This document shows positions 8,520 through 18,830 of a stretch of DNA of 64,000 nt, piece after piece (the stretch's first letter is position 1; each line of letters opens with the position of its first letter). Origin of the DNA: an uncultured Alphaproteobacteria bacterium (GTDB lineage Bacteria > Pseudomonadota > Alphaproteobacteria > HIMB59). A model generated the notes under the pieces. The model saw nothing but the letters and a program-made list of their open reading frames with translations, did no database searches and was not told where the DNA came from. The stretch covers positions 62,001 to 126,000 of the forward strand of contig CABYSX010000002.1 in NCBI GenBank assembly GCA_902521795.1, read 5' to 3'. Made by a program: the position numbers and the translations under genes.

Positions 8520-9773
8520 TTATCTGACAATTGTTTGATTTCTTTCAGGTCCCAGTGAAATAATTTTAATGGGGATGTTCAAATAATTCTCAATATACGA
8601 GATATATTTTTTTAGATTGTCAGGGAGTGTTTCAAAGTTACTTAAATCTTCAATCTCACCCCAAGTTGAGAATACTTCAAAATCACTACTTTCTATGGAC
8701 AATGACTCCAAAATATCACTTTCACTAAAATTTACATCTTCATATTTTTTTGAATTGTAGCTTTTGCATACTTTAATTTCTGAAAGATTATTTAAAACAT
8801 CAGCTTTAGTCATGCAAAGTTCATTTACACGGTTTATTTCACAGCTATATTTTAAAGATACTAGGTCAAGCCAACCGCACCTTCTTTTTCTTTTTGTTAC
8901 TGTTCCAATCTCAACTCCTTTTTCAGCTATATAATCACCAATATCATCAAATAATTCAGATGGAAATGGACCATTTCCAACTCTGGTAGCATAGGCTTTA
9001 AATATTCCAACTGTATGATAATCAACTTGTAATGCTGAACCAATGACAATATTTGATGAAACAGTATTTGATGAAGTCACAAAAGGATATGATCCATGGT
9101 CTAAGTCAAGTAATGCACCTTGAGCACCCTCAAATAAAATTTTTTTATTTTTAAATTCTTTTTTTATTTGAGAATTATCAACTATTAGCTCATTGACTAC
9201 ATCATAAAAACTAAGTAAATCTAATATTGTTTGTTCAATATTGATTTTACTCTCATTAAAACTTTCTAAGATAGGGTCATAAAACTTCTTTATCGATTGC
9301 AATTTTTCTTCAATAATTTTTTTAGATTTTAAGTCATAAAGTTTGATACTTTTTCTTCCAACTTTATCTTGATATGCAGGGCCAATACCCTTTGAAGTAG
9401 TACCAATTTTTTTTTTAGTATTTAAAATTGACTCGTTTATTTTATCAAGTTGTTTGTGATAATCTAAAATTAAAGAAATATTTGATGAAAGGTATATCTT
9501 GGGATTATTAATTTTTTTTTTAATTTGATCATACTCACTAGAAAAATGATTAGGATCAAGTACAACACCTTGACCTAAAAAACAGATTTTACCTCGAATA
9601 ACACCTGATGGTATAAGATTTAATTTATATGTTGTATCATCAACTATAACTGTATGTCCGGCATTGTTACCACCTTGATATCTTACTACTAAATCGAAAT
9701 CTTCAGAGAGATAGTCAACTATTTTACCCTTACCTTCATCACCCCACTGAAGTCCAATAACTGCTTTATTCAT
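8520..9773 (-). CDS. purA: Adenylosuccinate synthetase
   Basis: GTP-dependent enzyme that converts IMP and aspartate to adenylosuccinate, the first AMP-specific step of purine synthesis. The N-terminal GLQWGDEGKGKIVDYLS (residues 7-23) contains the catalytic Asp and the phosphate loop. GGNNAGHTV (about 35) has the catalytic His, TTSKGIGPAY is the IMP site, and the C-terminal SLGPERNQTI is the guanine-binding end. At 417 residues it is close to the usual 430. It is the last gene of the 14 kb minus-strand run and follows hisZ through a TAATG junction. Confidence 0.97.
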   Translation of the reverse strand: MNKAVIGLQWGDEGKGKIVDYLSEDFDLVVRYQGGNNAGHTVIVDDTTYKLNLIPSGVIRGKICFLGQGVVLDPNHFSSEYDQIKKKINNPKIYLSSNISLILDYHKQLDKINESILNTKKKIGTTSKGIGPAYQDKVGRKSIKLYDLKSKKIIEEKLQSIKKFYDPILESFNESKINIEQTILDLLSFYDVVNELIVDNSQIKKEFKNKKILFEGAQGALLDLDHGSYPFVTSSNTVSSNIVIGSALQVDYHTVGIFKAYATRVGNGPFPSELFDDIGDYIAEKGVEIGTVTKRKRRCGWLDLVSLKYSCEINRVNELCMTKADVLNNLSEIKVCKSYNSKKYEDVNFSESDILESLSIESSDFEVFSTWGEIEDLSNFETLPDNLKKYISYIENYLNIPIKIISLGPERNQTIVR

Positions 9774-10477
9774 TAAATTAATTCAGCAATGTAATCGACA
9801 TTACATGAGAAACCAAATCCCTCTACTTTTTTTATATTTTTTTTATATTGATATCCTCCGCCTTGGGCTATTATTTTTTTTGAAATATTTGAATAAACAT
9901 AAAAAAATATATCTTGATGATAATCCTGAGAAAAAAAATCTTTTTCTAAATTTAGTTCAAAGGGAGCTTTAATATTTTTTTTGAAAATATTTAAAAATTT
10001 TGAAATATTATTTTTTCGACTATTATTATCTAAAATATAACTTATATTCTTGCTAATTCTTGGGTCAGTAAATACATAAGTATAGTTTTTTTTAAGTATA
10101 TTTTTCAAAAAACTATCTAAAATCTCTAAAACTTCTTTGAAGGATTTATTTTTAGGTAAGTTTATAATTTCAACACCATGTTGTCTAAATTGTTTAATAT
10201 TATTATTCATTTTATTTTTTTTAAAAACATCTCCCATATAATAAAGGTAGTGCTTAGAATTTGAGCCATGTGTCAAAATTGTATTTATTACTTGACCGGT
10301 AATATCTGATCGAAGGGTAGCCTCAGAGAGAGATTTTAAAGATTTATTTTCAATTACAGATGTAAAAATTCTTGAAAATTTATTATTAGAGCTAAGAATT
10401 TTAGTAAAAGAGTTATCTAGACTCTCATATTTTAAAGCTGTTTTAGCATATTTTGTGTCAAAAGAGTTAACAAGCAT
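9773..10477 (-). CDS. hisZ: HisZ-like ATP phosphoribosyltransferase regulatory subunit (short form)
   Basis: HisZ is a histidyl-tRNA-synthetase-like subunit that allosterically regulates short-form HisG at the start of histidine synthesis. LRSDITGQV (about 56-64) matches class II synthetase motif 2, RQHGVEIINL (about 98-107) continues the same fold, and the C-terminal IIAQGGGYQYKK...GFGFS is typical of HisZ. At 234 residues it is well below the usual 330-390, with the middle of the domain reduced. It sits between glmM (11-base overlap) and purA; hisZ next to purA is a common alphaproteobacterial arrangement. hisG is not in the window. An unrelated synthetase paralogue is the alternative. Confidence 0.75.
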   Translation of the reverse strand: MLVNSFDTKYAKTALKYESLDNSFTKILSSNNKFSRIFTSVIENKSLKSLSEATLRSDITGQVINTILTHGSNSKHYLYYMGDVFKKNKMNNNIKQFRQHGVEIINLPKNKSFKEVLEILDSFLKNILKKNYTYVFTDPRISKNISYILDNNSRKNNISKFLNIFKKNIKAPFELNLEKDFFSQDYHQDIFFYVYSNISKKIIAQGGGYQYKKNIKKVEGFGFSCNVDYIAELI

Positions 10478-11819
10478 CCGAGATAACTTTAATTATTTGT
10501 GTTTTTAATTTATTCAGAATACTTACTTTTATATTTCTTTTGTCATATTGCAAGTTCACTCTTAAGAGTGGTTCAGTCCCTGAAGGACGAATATTGTAAT
10601 AAATATCCAAGTTTTTGCATAATTTATTTAGTTTTTGATAAATACTTTCTTGAGATAAATAAAATTTTTCTCGATCTATTTTTTGATTTATATTCATCAC
10701 TTCAAGTAAATCAATACCTTTTCTTAGCACTGATAACTTTTTGTTTATTTTAAGCATTAGAGTTAATAGTCTAATAGCTGTCGTCATACCATCACCTATT
10801 AGTATGTCATCTTTAAATATAAAATGTCCAGATGGTTCACCGCCAAAAAAGTATTTATGATTGATTATTTGTTTAAGAATATTTTTATCACCTACTTTTA
10901 CTCTTTTTAATTTAATACCTAATTTTCTAAGAGAGATATCAAGACCATGATTTGCAATTTCATTTGTTACAACTATTGATCCTTTTTTAATTTTATTTTC
11001 AGATAAATAATATTTCGCAAGGATATAAATTAATTCTTCTCCACTTAATACCTTACCCTTTTCATCGATAATTACGACTCGATCACCATCTCCATCTAAA
11101 CAGATTCCAATATCACATTTTTTTTTCTTTACTAAAACTGATGCTTTTAGTGGAAATAATGAGCCGCAGTTTTGATTGATATTTATGCCAGAGGGATTAT
11201 TTCCAATAGTGTGAAGGTCTAAACCTAGTTCAAATAAAACTTCTGGTGCTACTTTATATGAAGCTCCATTTGCACAATCTAAAGTTACCTTCAATTTACT
11301 GTAATTTAGATTTCTATCAGTACTCTGTTTAAGAGCTTCAGAATATCTTCCTAAAGCATTTTTGAGTCTTATTGCTTTACCATAATTTGACGGTTTTATT
11401 TTAAAATTATCAAAGTCATAATTAAAAAATAAATCTTCTATTTTATTTTCATCTTCATGAGAAATTTTAAGACCTTGGCCTGTAAAGAATTTCAATCCGT
11501 TATCTTTATATGGATTATGAGAAGCCGTAATCATTACAGAAAAGTCTGCTCTTAGTGACTTACCAAGTACTGTTAAAGCAGGTGTAGGTAAAGGTCCTAC
11601 TAAAATTACATCTATCCCCATTGATATAAAGCCTGATGCTAAAGCTGGTTCGAATATGTAACCAGACAATCTTGTATCTTTGTTAATAACTACTCTTGAT
11701 ACTGAATTTTTTTTACTTAAAACAAGCGATGATGCTTTAGCTAGTTTAAGCACGTTTTCAGCAGTTAAAGGGTATTTTCCTACCTCACCTCTTATTCCAT
11801 CAGTACCAAATAATCTCAT
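10467..11819 (-). CDS. glmM: Phosphoglucosamine mutase
   Basis: Interconverts glucosamine-6-phosphate and glucosamine-1-phosphate on the way to UDP-GlcNAc, which feeds peptidoglycan and LPS. FGTDGIRGEVG (residues 4-14) is the family N-terminus. The phosphoserine loop is MITASHNPYKDNGLK (about 96-110), the metal loop is CLDGDGDRVVI (about 240-250), and the phosphate-binding loop near the end is IRPSGTEPLLRV. At 450 residues it is full length. It lies downstream of ftsH after a 27-base gap and overlaps hisZ. Confidence 0.97.
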   Translation of the reverse strand: MRLFGTDGIRGEVGKYPLTAENVLKLAKASSLVLSKKNSVSRVVINKDTRLSGYIFEPALASGFISMGIDVILVGPLPTPALTVLGKSLRADFSVMITASHNPYKDNGLKFFTGQGLKISHEDENKIEDLFFNYDFDNFKIKPSNYGKAIRLKNALGRYSEALKQSTDRNLNYSKLKVTLDCANGASYKVAPEVLFELGLDLHTIGNNPSGININQNCGSLFPLKASVLVKKKKCDIGICLDGDGDRVVIIDEKGKVLSGEELIYILAKYYLSENKIKKGSIVVTNEIANHGLDISLRKLGIKLKRVKVGDKNILKQIINHKYFFGGEPSGHFIFKDDILIGDGMTTAIRLLTLMLKINKKLSVLRKGIDLLEVMNINQKIDREKFYLSQESIYQKLNKLCKNLDIYYNIRPSGTEPLLRVNLQYDKRNIKVSILNKLKTQIIKVISDAC

Positions 11820-11846
11820 AAGGAATATTAAATATTGGAATAAGTG

Positions 11847-13778
11847 TTAATTTGGAAGAGGAAAATTTTGATCTTTTGTAAAAGAAGGTAAAGGGCCCTT
11901 GCTTTGAGTTTCTTTTTTATTGTCGGTATTATCATCAGAACTATCAGATGATAAATCGTCATCTCTTTTAGGCTTAATACCCTTAATTAAGTTTTGTATC
12001 TCCTCACCAGTTAAAGTTTCATATTCTAAAAGTCCTTTAGCAATTGTGTGAAGATCCTTGATATTTTCGTTTAATATTTTTCTTGCCTTTGTTTCAGCCT
12101 CTTCAACAAGACGAATAACTTCTTGGTCAATAATTCTTGCTGTTTCTTCTGAAATATTTTTAGATTGTGTTACAGAGTGTCCTAAAAAAACTTCTTCTTG
12201 GTTGCCTGTGTATCTAACCCTTCCAAGTTTATCGCTATAGCCCATTTGAGTTACCATAGCTCTAGCTAGGTTTGTTACTTGTTGAATATCTCCGGCAGCT
12301 CCAGAACCTATTTTTTCGGGTCCAAAAATTAACTCTTCAGCTATTCTTGCAGCAACTGTAACGACTAATTTGTCTAGATATTCATCTTTCCGATGAATTA
12401 CTTTATCTTGCTCTGGAACACTCATCACAAAACCCAGTGCTCTACCTGTAGGAATAATTGATGATTTGTATATTGGATCTGCGTGCTTACAATGCAAATT
12501 AGCTAAGGCATGGCCCGCTTCATGATAAGCAATTACCTCTTTCTCACCATCAGATATAATTTTTGATTTATTTTGGGTGCCAAGCATAACTTTATCTTTA
12601 GCGTCTTCAAAATCATCCATTGTTACAATTTTTTTATTCTTTCTGGCAGCTATAAGAGCAGCTTCATTTACTATGTTAGCCAAATCAGCACCTGAAAAAC
12701 CTGGGGTTGACCTTGCAATAGCTATAGTCTTTACAGATTTATCCATCTTAATTTTTCTTGTATGAACTTTTAAAATTTTGTCTCTACCAATGATATCTGG
12801 AGCTGGAACCACAACTTGTCTATCAAATCTTCCAGGTCTTAGTAAAGCTGGATCGAGAACGTCAGGTCTATTTGTTGCTGCAACTATTATTACACCTTCA
12901 TTGGCCTCAAAGCCATCCATTTCAACAAGAAGCTGATTTAAAGTTTGTTCTCTTTCGTCATTGCCACCACCTAATCCAGCACCTCTGTGCCTTCCAACTG
13001 CATCTATTTCATCGATAAATATAATACAAGGTGCATTTTTCTTTCCTTGTTCAAACATATCTCTAACTCTACTAGCTCCGACACCAACAAACATCTCTAC
13101 AAAATCTGAGCCAGATATTGAGAAAAAAGGTACACCTGCTTCACCGGCGATTGCTCTTGCAAGAAGAGTCTTACCAGTGCCTGGAGGTCCAACTAACAGA
13201 GCACCTTTAGGAATTTTGGCGCCTAACCTCTGAAATTTATGAGGGTCTTTTAAAAATGAGACAACCTCCTCTAATTCTTGTTTAGCTTCGTCAATACCAG
13301 CCACATCGTTGAATGTAACTTTTTGTTTATTTTCGTTTAGAAGTTTGGCTTTTGATCTTCCAAATCCAAGAGCACCCCCTCCTTTTCCAGATTGCATTTG
13401 GCGCATAAAAAATATCCATACACCAATTAAAAGTAGCATAGGAAACCAAGAAACAAATATGCTAAGTAATGGGTGCATGCCGGATTGCTCGGGTTTTGCA
13501 TTTATAGCAACTTCATTGTCACTAAGTGTTTCAATTAGATTTGGATCTCTTGGAGCATAAGTAGAAAACTCAACACCATCCATAGTTTGACCAAAAATAT
13601 TATTTCCTTGGATTTCTACTGATTTTATTTCTCCATTTTGAGCTTTATCTAATAATGTAGAATAAGTATAAGTAATTGAGGAGTAATCTCTCTGGGAATT
13701 CTTAAATACGTTAAATAAGCCTAGTAAAATAAGGCTAATAATGATCCATACAAATATATTTTTAGAAAAGTTTTTCAT
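11847..13778 (-). CDS. ftsH: ATP-dependent zinc metalloprotease FtsH
   Basis: Membrane-anchored AAA+ protease that degrades unneeded membrane proteins and regulators; in other bacteria one of its substrates is RpoH, which is encoded 3.3 kb away. It has two transmembrane segments (about 8-25 and 104-126) around a periplasmic domain. Walker A is [13 protein letters not shown] (about 196-208), Walker B is [12 protein letters not shown], an SRH region contains RPGRFDRQ, and the zinc motif [11 protein letters not shown] comes at about 420. The tail after residue 600 is acidic and Ser-rich. At 643 residues it is typical. It follows tilS and precedes glmM in the same operon. Confidence 0.97.
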   Translation of the reverse strand: MKNFSKNIFVWIIISLILLGLFNVFKNSQRDYSSITYTYSTLLDKAQNGEIKSVEIQGNNIFGQTMDGVEFSTYAPRDPNLIETLSDNEVAINAKPEQSGMHPLLSIFVSWFPMLLLIGVWIFFMRQMQSGKGGGALGFGRSKAKLLNENKQKVTFNDVAGIDEAKQELEEVVSFLKDPHKFQRLGAKIPKGALLVGPPGTGKTLLARAIAGEAGVPFFSISGSDFVEMFVGVGASRVRDMFEQGKKNAPCIIFIDEIDAVGRHRGAGLGGGNDEREQTLNQLLVEMDGFEANEGVIIVAATNRPDVLDPALLRPGRFDRQVVVPAPDIIGRDKILKVHTRKIKMDKSVKTIAIARSTPGFSGADLANIVNEAALIAARKNKKIVTMDDFEDAKDKVMLGTQNKSKIISDGEKEVIAYHEAGHALANLHCKHADPIYKSSIIPTGRALGFVMSVPEQDKVIHRKDEYLDKLVVTVAARIAEELIFGPEKIGSGAAGDIQQVTNLARAMVTQMGYSDKLGRVRYTGNQEEVFLGHSVTQSKNISEETARIIDQEVIRLVEEAETKARKILNENIKDLHTIAKGLLEYETLTGEEIQNLIKGIKPKRDDDLSSDSSDDNTDNKKETQSKGPLPSFTKDQNFPLPN

Positions 13779-13815
13779 ATTATTAATATAGTTAATGATA
13801 CATACGTTTAAAGTA

Positions 13816-14772
13816 CTAAGTAAGATTTATATAGATTTTTTTATTTAAGACACCTATTTTTCCTGAAAAGATTGATCTTTCTTTACCATTTTGAATGTTG
13901 CTATTTAATATTTTGATAAAGTTTCCAATATTTTCATCGCGAATTTGTTTTTTAAACAAAAAAAATCTATTTTCATAATAAAAAGACTGTATTACCAAAA
14001 ATTTGAGATTTTTATTTAAATTATTGAATTTTTCAATTTCAATTTCAAAAATTTTATTTTTTTTGTACTTGAAAAAATTCTGATAAAGAGACCTTATATA
14101 GAATGCTTTTGAATAAATTAATCTTTCTTGATTAATTTTAAAAAGATGTTTGTCTGAATAAAGAAAGTGTCTTATTTTGTTTCTGGTAAATTCTAACTCT
14201 AAATTACTTCTATCTTCAAACCAAATTAGTTTATTTCTATTTGCATATCTTTTGATTTGTTTTTTTGTGTATTTACTTAATGGGCGATGTAATTTAAGAT
14301 TTTTGTAATTTTCTGAAAAGATATTAGATAAACCAACTGTACCAGATTGTTGAATTTTCCTCATAAAGAAAGTTTCATTAAGATCGTCAAGATGATGACC
14401 TAAGAATATATTTTCAATATTTCTTTTTTTTGAAAATTTGTATAGAAAATTGTATCTAAAAGATCTGGATTTTTCCTGAAATCCTTTTATTTTTTTTTTA
14501 AGAGAAACTCTCTTCAAAAAAAGATTTTTATTTGAAAGATTATAAAACTTTATGAATTGTTTAATTTCATATTTTCCCTCAGATCTTTTTTGATGATCAA
14601 AAATCAAATAATATATATTTTTATTTTTTAAATATTTTGATTTTGTAATTAAATCAAAGAGGACAGTACTATCTAAGCCACAAGAAATTGAAATTAATAT
14701 TTTTTCGTTAGTTGATATATTATTTTTGAGGTAATTCTTGACGCCAAGAGAGAGTGGTGTTCCATTAATCAA
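13816..14772 (-). CDS. tilS: tRNA(Ile)-lysidine synthase TilS
   Basis: Modifies C34 of the CAU-anticodon isoleucine tRNA to lysidine, allowing AUA decoding; AUA is frequent in this AT-rich genome. The N-type ATP pyrophosphatase P-loop is SCGLDSTVL (residues 30-38), where SGGxDS is the rule. [29 protein letters not shown] and NKIRHFL are TilS family motifs. At 318 residues it has the core domain plus a short C-terminal region. It lies between cpoB (8-base overlap) and ftsH, a common alphaproteobacterial order. Confidence 0.9.
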   Translation of the reverse strand: MINGTPLSLGVKNYLKNNISTNEKILISISCGLDSTVLFDLITKSKYLKNKNIYYLIFDHQKRSEGKYEIKQFIKFYNLSNKNLFLKRVSLKKKIKGFQEKSRSFRYNFLYKFSKKRNIENIFLGHHLDDLNETFFMRKIQQSGTVGLSNIFSENYKNLKLHRPLSKYTKKQIKRYANRNKLIWFEDRSNLELEFTRNKIRHFLYSDKHLFKINQERLIYSKAFYIRSLYQNFFKYKKNKIFEIEIEKFNNLNKNLKFLVIQSFYYENRFFLFKKQIRDENIGNFIKILNSNIQNGKERSIFSGKIGVLNKKIYINLT

Positions 14773-15793
14773 TAATCAAACCACAGTCTTTTTCGGTTTG
14801 AAGAGATTTTGCTGATTCAATTACTTCTTTGCTTTCAATGTAAGTATTAGAAAATATTAGATCCTCCATAATTAAACAGCCGTTTTCTTGATCACCAATA
14901 CTAAATAATGACTTTCCCAGCCAAAAATAGTTTTCAGATTTAAATTTTGGAAATGAAGAGAAATCTCTATGTCTAATACCAAAATATTTTACAGCTTCAA
15001 TTATCTCATTCTCCATAAAATAAGTTCTACCAAGAAGATAATAAGTTTCAGCCAAATATTCTTTTTGATCTGTGTTTGAATTGACTATTAGTAGCAGGCT
15101 CTCAATAGCAGACTTGTTGTTAAGACTTGCAAAACTTGTTTTTGCATTTTTCAACTCTTCTTCAACGTTAATTATTGGCTTATTTAATTCTATTTCTCGA
15201 TCTTTTATTAATTGATCCAAATCATTAAGCATAGAAACATTGACTTCTGGTATAGATTTTATCTCGATTATATCTAATTCCTCTTTTTCAATATCTAGAG
15301 AAGATGTTTTTTCTTTGGTCTCAACATCAGAGCTATCAAGAGTTTTTACTTTATCTTCCTCAAGTTCAGAAAGACTAATTTGACCTAATAACTGATCATC
15401 TTCAGAGTTTTCTACGATATTTGAGGAACTTTCCTCTATGTTTAGTTGATCAGATGTACTGATTATTTTTTTTTCATCAAAATCAGATGATGTGTATAAA
15501 GAATACAAATTACTGACATCATCTTTAATATTCAAAATTTGTTTCTCCAATGATGTTATACTTTTTGAAATATCGTTAATAAGTATTTTTAATTCATCTA
15601 ATCCAATGTTGTCATTTGATTCATTAGTATTATTTAATGATGACTCATTTTTGTAAACAAACTTTTGAAGATCAACAATATCATTTTTAATTCTGTCTAA
15701 TTCTACTGATACTTGATTGTGATTTTCAGATTGTGCCTTATAACTAAAAAAGAAAAGAAAAAAAATAACCAATATTTTGTTTATTTTTTTCAT
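14765..15793 (-). CDS. cpoB: CpoB/YbgF-like periplasmic Tol-Pal coordinator
   Basis: Periplasmic protein that coordinates the Tol-Pal system with septal peptidoglycan synthesis in other proteobacteria. A signal peptide is visible (KINKILVIFFLFFFSYKAQS, about 3-22). An N-terminal coiled coil (about 28-95) is followed by a long acidic linker and C-terminal TPR-like repeats containing YLAETYYLLGRTYF and SENYFWLGKSLF. The 342 residues and the domain order match YbgF/CpoB. It is separated from pal by 49 bases that hold a stable hairpin, and it overlaps tilS. Confidence 0.85.
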   Translation of the reverse strand: MKKINKILVIFFLFFFSYKAQSENHNQVSVELDRIKNDIVDLQKFVYKNESSLNNTNESNDNIGLDELKILINDISKSITSLEKQILNIKDDVSNLYSLYTSSDFDEKKIISTSDQLNIEESSSNIVENSEDDQLLGQISLSELEEDKVKTLDSSDVETKEKTSSLDIEKEELDIIEIKSIPEVNVSMLNDLDQLIKDREIELNKPIINVEEELKNAKTSFASLNNKSAIESLLLIVNSNTDQKEYLAETYYLLGRTYFMENEIIEAVKYFGIRHRDFSSFPKFKSENYFWLGKSLFSIGDQENGCLIMEDLIFSNTYIESKEVIESAKSLQTEKDCGLIID

Positions 15794-15802
15794 AAAGCTT
15801 TT

Positions 15803-15828
15803 AGGTGCTCTTTAAAAAAAGAACACCT
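15803..15828 (-). terminator. Intercistronic hairpin between pal and cpoB
   Basis: On the minus strand AGGTGTTCTTT and AAAGAGCACCT pair over 11 positions (one G-U) around a short T-rich loop. The hairpin lies in the only sizeable gap between pal and cpoB. The run of Ts after the stem is short, so it is more likely a partial terminator or mRNA-stabilising end than a full stop. Either role could make pal message more abundant than cpoB-tilS-ftsH message. Confidence 0.5.
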
Positions 15829-15842
15829 TAATGAAATTTTAA

Positions 15843-16337
15843 TTAATTACTTACTAATGTAACGCCGCGTCTATTTTGGCTATAAGCAGTTTCATCAGAC
15901 CCAATAACTTCTGGTCTTTCTTTCCCCCAACTTACATATTCCATCCTGTTGGTGTCAATACCTGCCTGAGCAAGATAAGAGTAAACAGAAAATGCTCTTT
16001 TATCTCCTAAAGCCAAGTTGTACTCACGGGTGCCTCTTTCATCAGCATGACCTTCAACAGTTATGTTAGTGTCAGGGTACTGCATTAACCAAGCTGCTTG
16101 AGCATCAAGCGTTGCTTGAGCATCAACAGTGAGTTCTGAGCTATCAAATTCAAAAAACACTCTATCGCCTACATTGACAATCAAGTCTTCTTGGGTCCCA
16201 GCTGTAATTTCACCTCCTGAGGATGAACTTGCGCTAGTTGAAGCTGCATCAACATTTCCACCTTCTTCTGTCTTAGTGGCAGCACATGAAGCAAGGAAAA
16301 AACCCGCAACAATAAGCATAAACAATTTTTTTAACAT
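15843..16337 (-). CDS. pal: Peptidoglycan-associated lipoprotein Pal
   Basis: Outer-membrane lipoprotein that binds peptidoglycan and TolB. The start is taken at MLKKLFMLIV rather than 18 codons upstream, because a GGAG ribosome-binding site (CGCGGAGATTT) precedes it and it begins a proper lipoprotein signal peptide. The lipobox is FLASC (Cys at about residue 18). The OmpA-like domain shows FFEFDSSELT, ITVEGHADERGTREYN with the diaminopimelate-binding Asp and Arg, and ALGDKRAFSVYSYL. The mature protein has a Ser/Ala-rich linker. It lies between tolB and cpoB; the 123-base gap after tolB probably contains its own promoter. Confidence 0.96.
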   Translation of the reverse strand: MLKKLFMLIVAGFFLASCAATKTEEGGNVDAASTSASSSSGGEITAGTQEDLIVNVGDRVFFEFDSSELTVDAQATLDAQAAWLMQYPDTNITVEGHADERGTREYNLALGDKRAFSVYSYLAQAGIDTNRMEYVSWGKERPEVIGSDETAYSQNRRGVTLVSN

Positions 16338-16460
16338 TATTATAAATCTCCGCGTAAATATATTCTTACTATAGTTTAGGTAAATAAACACTGAATTTTT
16401 TGGAAATCAAGACAATTTTTATTTAATTTTTATTAAAATTTGTTGATTTTTAATGAATTT

Positions 16461-17780
16461 TTATAACAAAGGTGACCAAGCTGGGTCACTTCCATCTCTT
16501 GGAGTGGGAATAACCCTCTCGTTGTATCCAGTTATATCGATAAAATGTATTGTTACTTCTCCTCCTGTTCCATCAAGATTTGACCTTTTTTGTCTGTGAA
16601 ATATTAAATACCTGCCATTTGGAGACCACGCTGGAGACTCCAAAGAAAAATCCCTGACTATTACTCTTTCATTATTTCCATTTGTGTCCATGACTCCTAT
16701 GTGGAAGTTACCCTGAGTTAACTTAGTAAAAGCTATCAAGTCCCCCCTAGGAGACCATACTGGATTACCATAAACACCTCTACCTTTTGAAATTCTTTTA
16801 ATATTATCTCCGTTCTTATCCATAATAAATAATTGGGGACTCCCTCCACGATCAGAGTTAAAAACAATTTTTTCTCCATTGGGAGAAAAAGAGGGAGATG
16901 TGTCAATTCCAGAGTCATTTGTCAATCTTAAGCGAGATCGAGTGTTTAAATCCATTAAATAGATCTCAGAATTTGCTGCATTATTAGGATCTGAAAAAGA
17001 CATCACTACACTTTGACTATCTGGTGAAAATCTTGGTGCGAAAGTCATCCCAGGAAAGTCTCCAACAATTTCCCTCTCACCAGTTTTAAGATTGTAAATA
17101 TAAACTCTTGGAAGATTATTTTTGTACTCCATGTAAGTTATTATTTGATTATTTGGTGCAAAACGAGGAGTTAAAACTAAATTTTTTCCATCTGTTAAAA
17201 ATTGATGACTATCCAAATGTCCATCTTGATCCATAATTGCTAATCTTTTTACTCTTTGATCTAGTGGACCAATTTCTGAAACATAAACAATTCTTGTATC
17301 AAAATAACCAGTCTCGCCTGTTATTCTTTCGTAGACAATGTCACTTACAGTATGACCAACTCTTCTTATTAAATTTTCATCAGGTATTGTGAGTTGTAAT
17401 TTTTCTATCTCTTTTCCGTTAAATACATCATAAAGTCTCATGCGCAATCTAATCCCTTTATCTGTTTTACTGACATCTGCACTTAATAAGAACTGTGCTT
17501 TGATTAGCTTCCAATCTTCAAAACGTGGGACTTTTTCAACTAAATTATCGGATTGAATATAAAGATCTTCATTTACTGTATAAAAAAGACCTGAATTTGT
17601 GAGATTATTGTTAATAATTTGCCTTAGTGTATTCCCATATCTAGCAGTGTCTGAGTCTGCACCAAATATCTGAGTTATAGCTATGGGAGTGGGTTCAACT
17701 TTTCCTTGTGCAATTGTTACCTCTAGAGCAGCGTTTGCGTTAAGTGAAAAAAACAAAATTAATAGGATTTTTTTAATCAT
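16461..17780 (-). CDS. tolB: Tol-Pal system protein TolB
   Basis: Periplasmic beta-propeller protein that binds Pal and transmits energised TolA action to the outer membrane. The N-terminal signal peptide is IKKILLILFFSLNANA. An N-terminal alpha/beta domain runs to about residue 160. At least five WD40-like PD40 blades follow, each with a variant of FSPDSQSVVMSF, WSPRGDLIAFT or WSPNGRYLIFH. The end, SDPAWSPLL, is the conserved TolB C-terminus. At 439 residues it is full length. Order tolQ-tolR-tolA-tolB-pal is standard. Confidence 0.97.
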   Translation of the reverse strand: MIKKILLILFFSLNANAALEVTIAQGKVEPTPIAITQIFGADSDTARYGNTLRQIINNNLTNSGLFYTVNEDLYIQSDNLVEKVPRFEDWKLIKAQFLLSADVSKTDKGIRLRMRLYDVFNGKEIEKLQLTIPDENLIRRVGHTVSDIVYERITGETGYFDTRIVYVSEIGPLDQRVKRLAIMDQDGHLDSHQFLTDGKNLVLTPRFAPNNQIITYMEYKNNLPRVYIYNLKTGEREIVGDFPGMTFAPRFSPDSQSVVMSFSDPNNAANSEIYLMDLNTRSRLRLTNDSGIDTSPSFSPNGEKIVFNSDRGGSPQLFIMDKNGDNIKRISKGRGVYGNPVWSPRGDLIAFTKLTQGNFHIGVMDTNGNNERVIVRDFSLESPAWSPNGRYLIFHRQKRSNLDGTGGEVTIHFIDITGYNERVIPTPRDGSDPAWSPLL

Positions 17781-17825
17781 AAGAATATTTCTGATCGATT
17801 ATGCAATTTATATCTTAAATTTTTA

Positions 17826-18830
17826 TTAATCAAACATCCAGCTGAAATCAAAAGTAAAATTAATTTCTTTCCACTGTTCATATTTATCTTCAGGTAATAA
17901 AAGAGGGCTACAATCTGGATTATTCACTGCTCTCATAGCAGCTTCAGCAGCAGTTCTAAATGATGGATCATTCAATTTTTCTTTATTTACTACTTTAGAA
18001 CTTTTTACTGTTCGATCAGAGTTAACTTCAATGTAAATGACAGGTTTTATTTCTTTTAAATTAGCAACACCAACATTAAGATTTAAACAGCCATGTAATT
18101 GCTGCCTTAATAAATCAATTTCTGAAATAGTCATCGTTGGTCCAACTTTTTCTGTGAAAACTTCCTCTTGTTTGGCATCAGATGCTTCTTGTTCTTTTTT
18201 GAATTCTTTGTTCTGATTTTCTAAGTCTTTAAGAACAGTACTAACATTGAAAGTTTTCTTTACAGGCTTTTTCTTTACAACAATCTCAATATCTTTTTTG
18301 GGTTCTAGTATTTCTTGAGGTTCAGGTTTTTGTTTTAATTTAATCTCAAAATCATTTTCAATTGGCGGTGGTGTCTCCTCTTCTGGTTTTTTAATTTCAG
18401 GTTTTACTTTCTCATCAATTATAAATTCATTTGTTTTGTCTGCAGAGTTATCAATCAATACTTCTTCATTAGTATCCTGAATTATTTGATCAATTGGTTC
18501 TTGTGATTTTATCTCTTTTAATTCTGGTTCAATAGCCTTAGTTTCATTCTGCTTTGGAGCTTCTTCTTGAAATGTTGGGACAATTTCATTTATCTCCTCA
18601 ACAAATTCGGGTGCGGCTGTCTCTTCTTCAATAATGAACATTTCGATAGGTAAAATCATTGGAATATCGCTGATTTTTTTTTCAAAAGTAAAATTTATCA
18701 TCGGTATCAAAATTAAAAGATGTAATAGAAAAGAAAATATTTGGAAATAAAAATCACTTTTTTTATAACTAAAATTTTCAATGAATAGGATTAAATTTCT
18801 GAAAGGATTAAATAGTGTAATTGTAGACAA
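17826..18830 (-). CDS. tolA: TolA-like energy-transducing envelope protein
   Basis: Inner-membrane protein that spans the periplasm and couples TolQR proton flow to TolB-Pal. The single transmembrane helix (about residues 32-52) follows a positively charged start. The middle (about 70-225) is low complexity, rich in Glu, Pro and Lys, forming the extended arm. The last 100 residues form a TonB/TolA C-terminal domain with IYIEVNSDRTVKSSKVV and a Phe/Trp-rich end, FDFSWMFD. At 334 residues it is compact. Assignment rests on topology and on the adjacent tolR, whose stop directly precedes this gene. Confidence 0.88.
   Translation of the reverse strand: MSTITLFNPFRNLILFIENFSYKKSDFYFQIFSFLLHLLILIPMINFTFEKKISDIPMILPIEMFIIEEETAAPEFVEEINEIVPTFQEEAPKQNETKAIEPELKEIKSQEPIDQIIQDTNEEVLIDNSADKTNEFIIDEKVKPEIKKPEEETPPPIENDFEIKLKQKPEPQEILEPKKDIEIVVKKKPVKKTFNVSTVLKDLENQNKEFKKEQEASDAKQEEVFTEKVGPTMTISEIDLLRQQLHGCLNLNVGVANLKEIKPVIYIEVNSDRTVKSSKVVNKEKLNDPSFRTAAEAAMRAVNNPDCSPLLLPEDKYEQWKEINFTFDFSWMFD

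Noticed and set aside
13309-13560. Plus-strand ORFs inside ftsH (also 12058, 12577, 12961)
   Set aside because: All lie wholly inside the well-supported ftsH gene in opposite frames and have no protein-family features.
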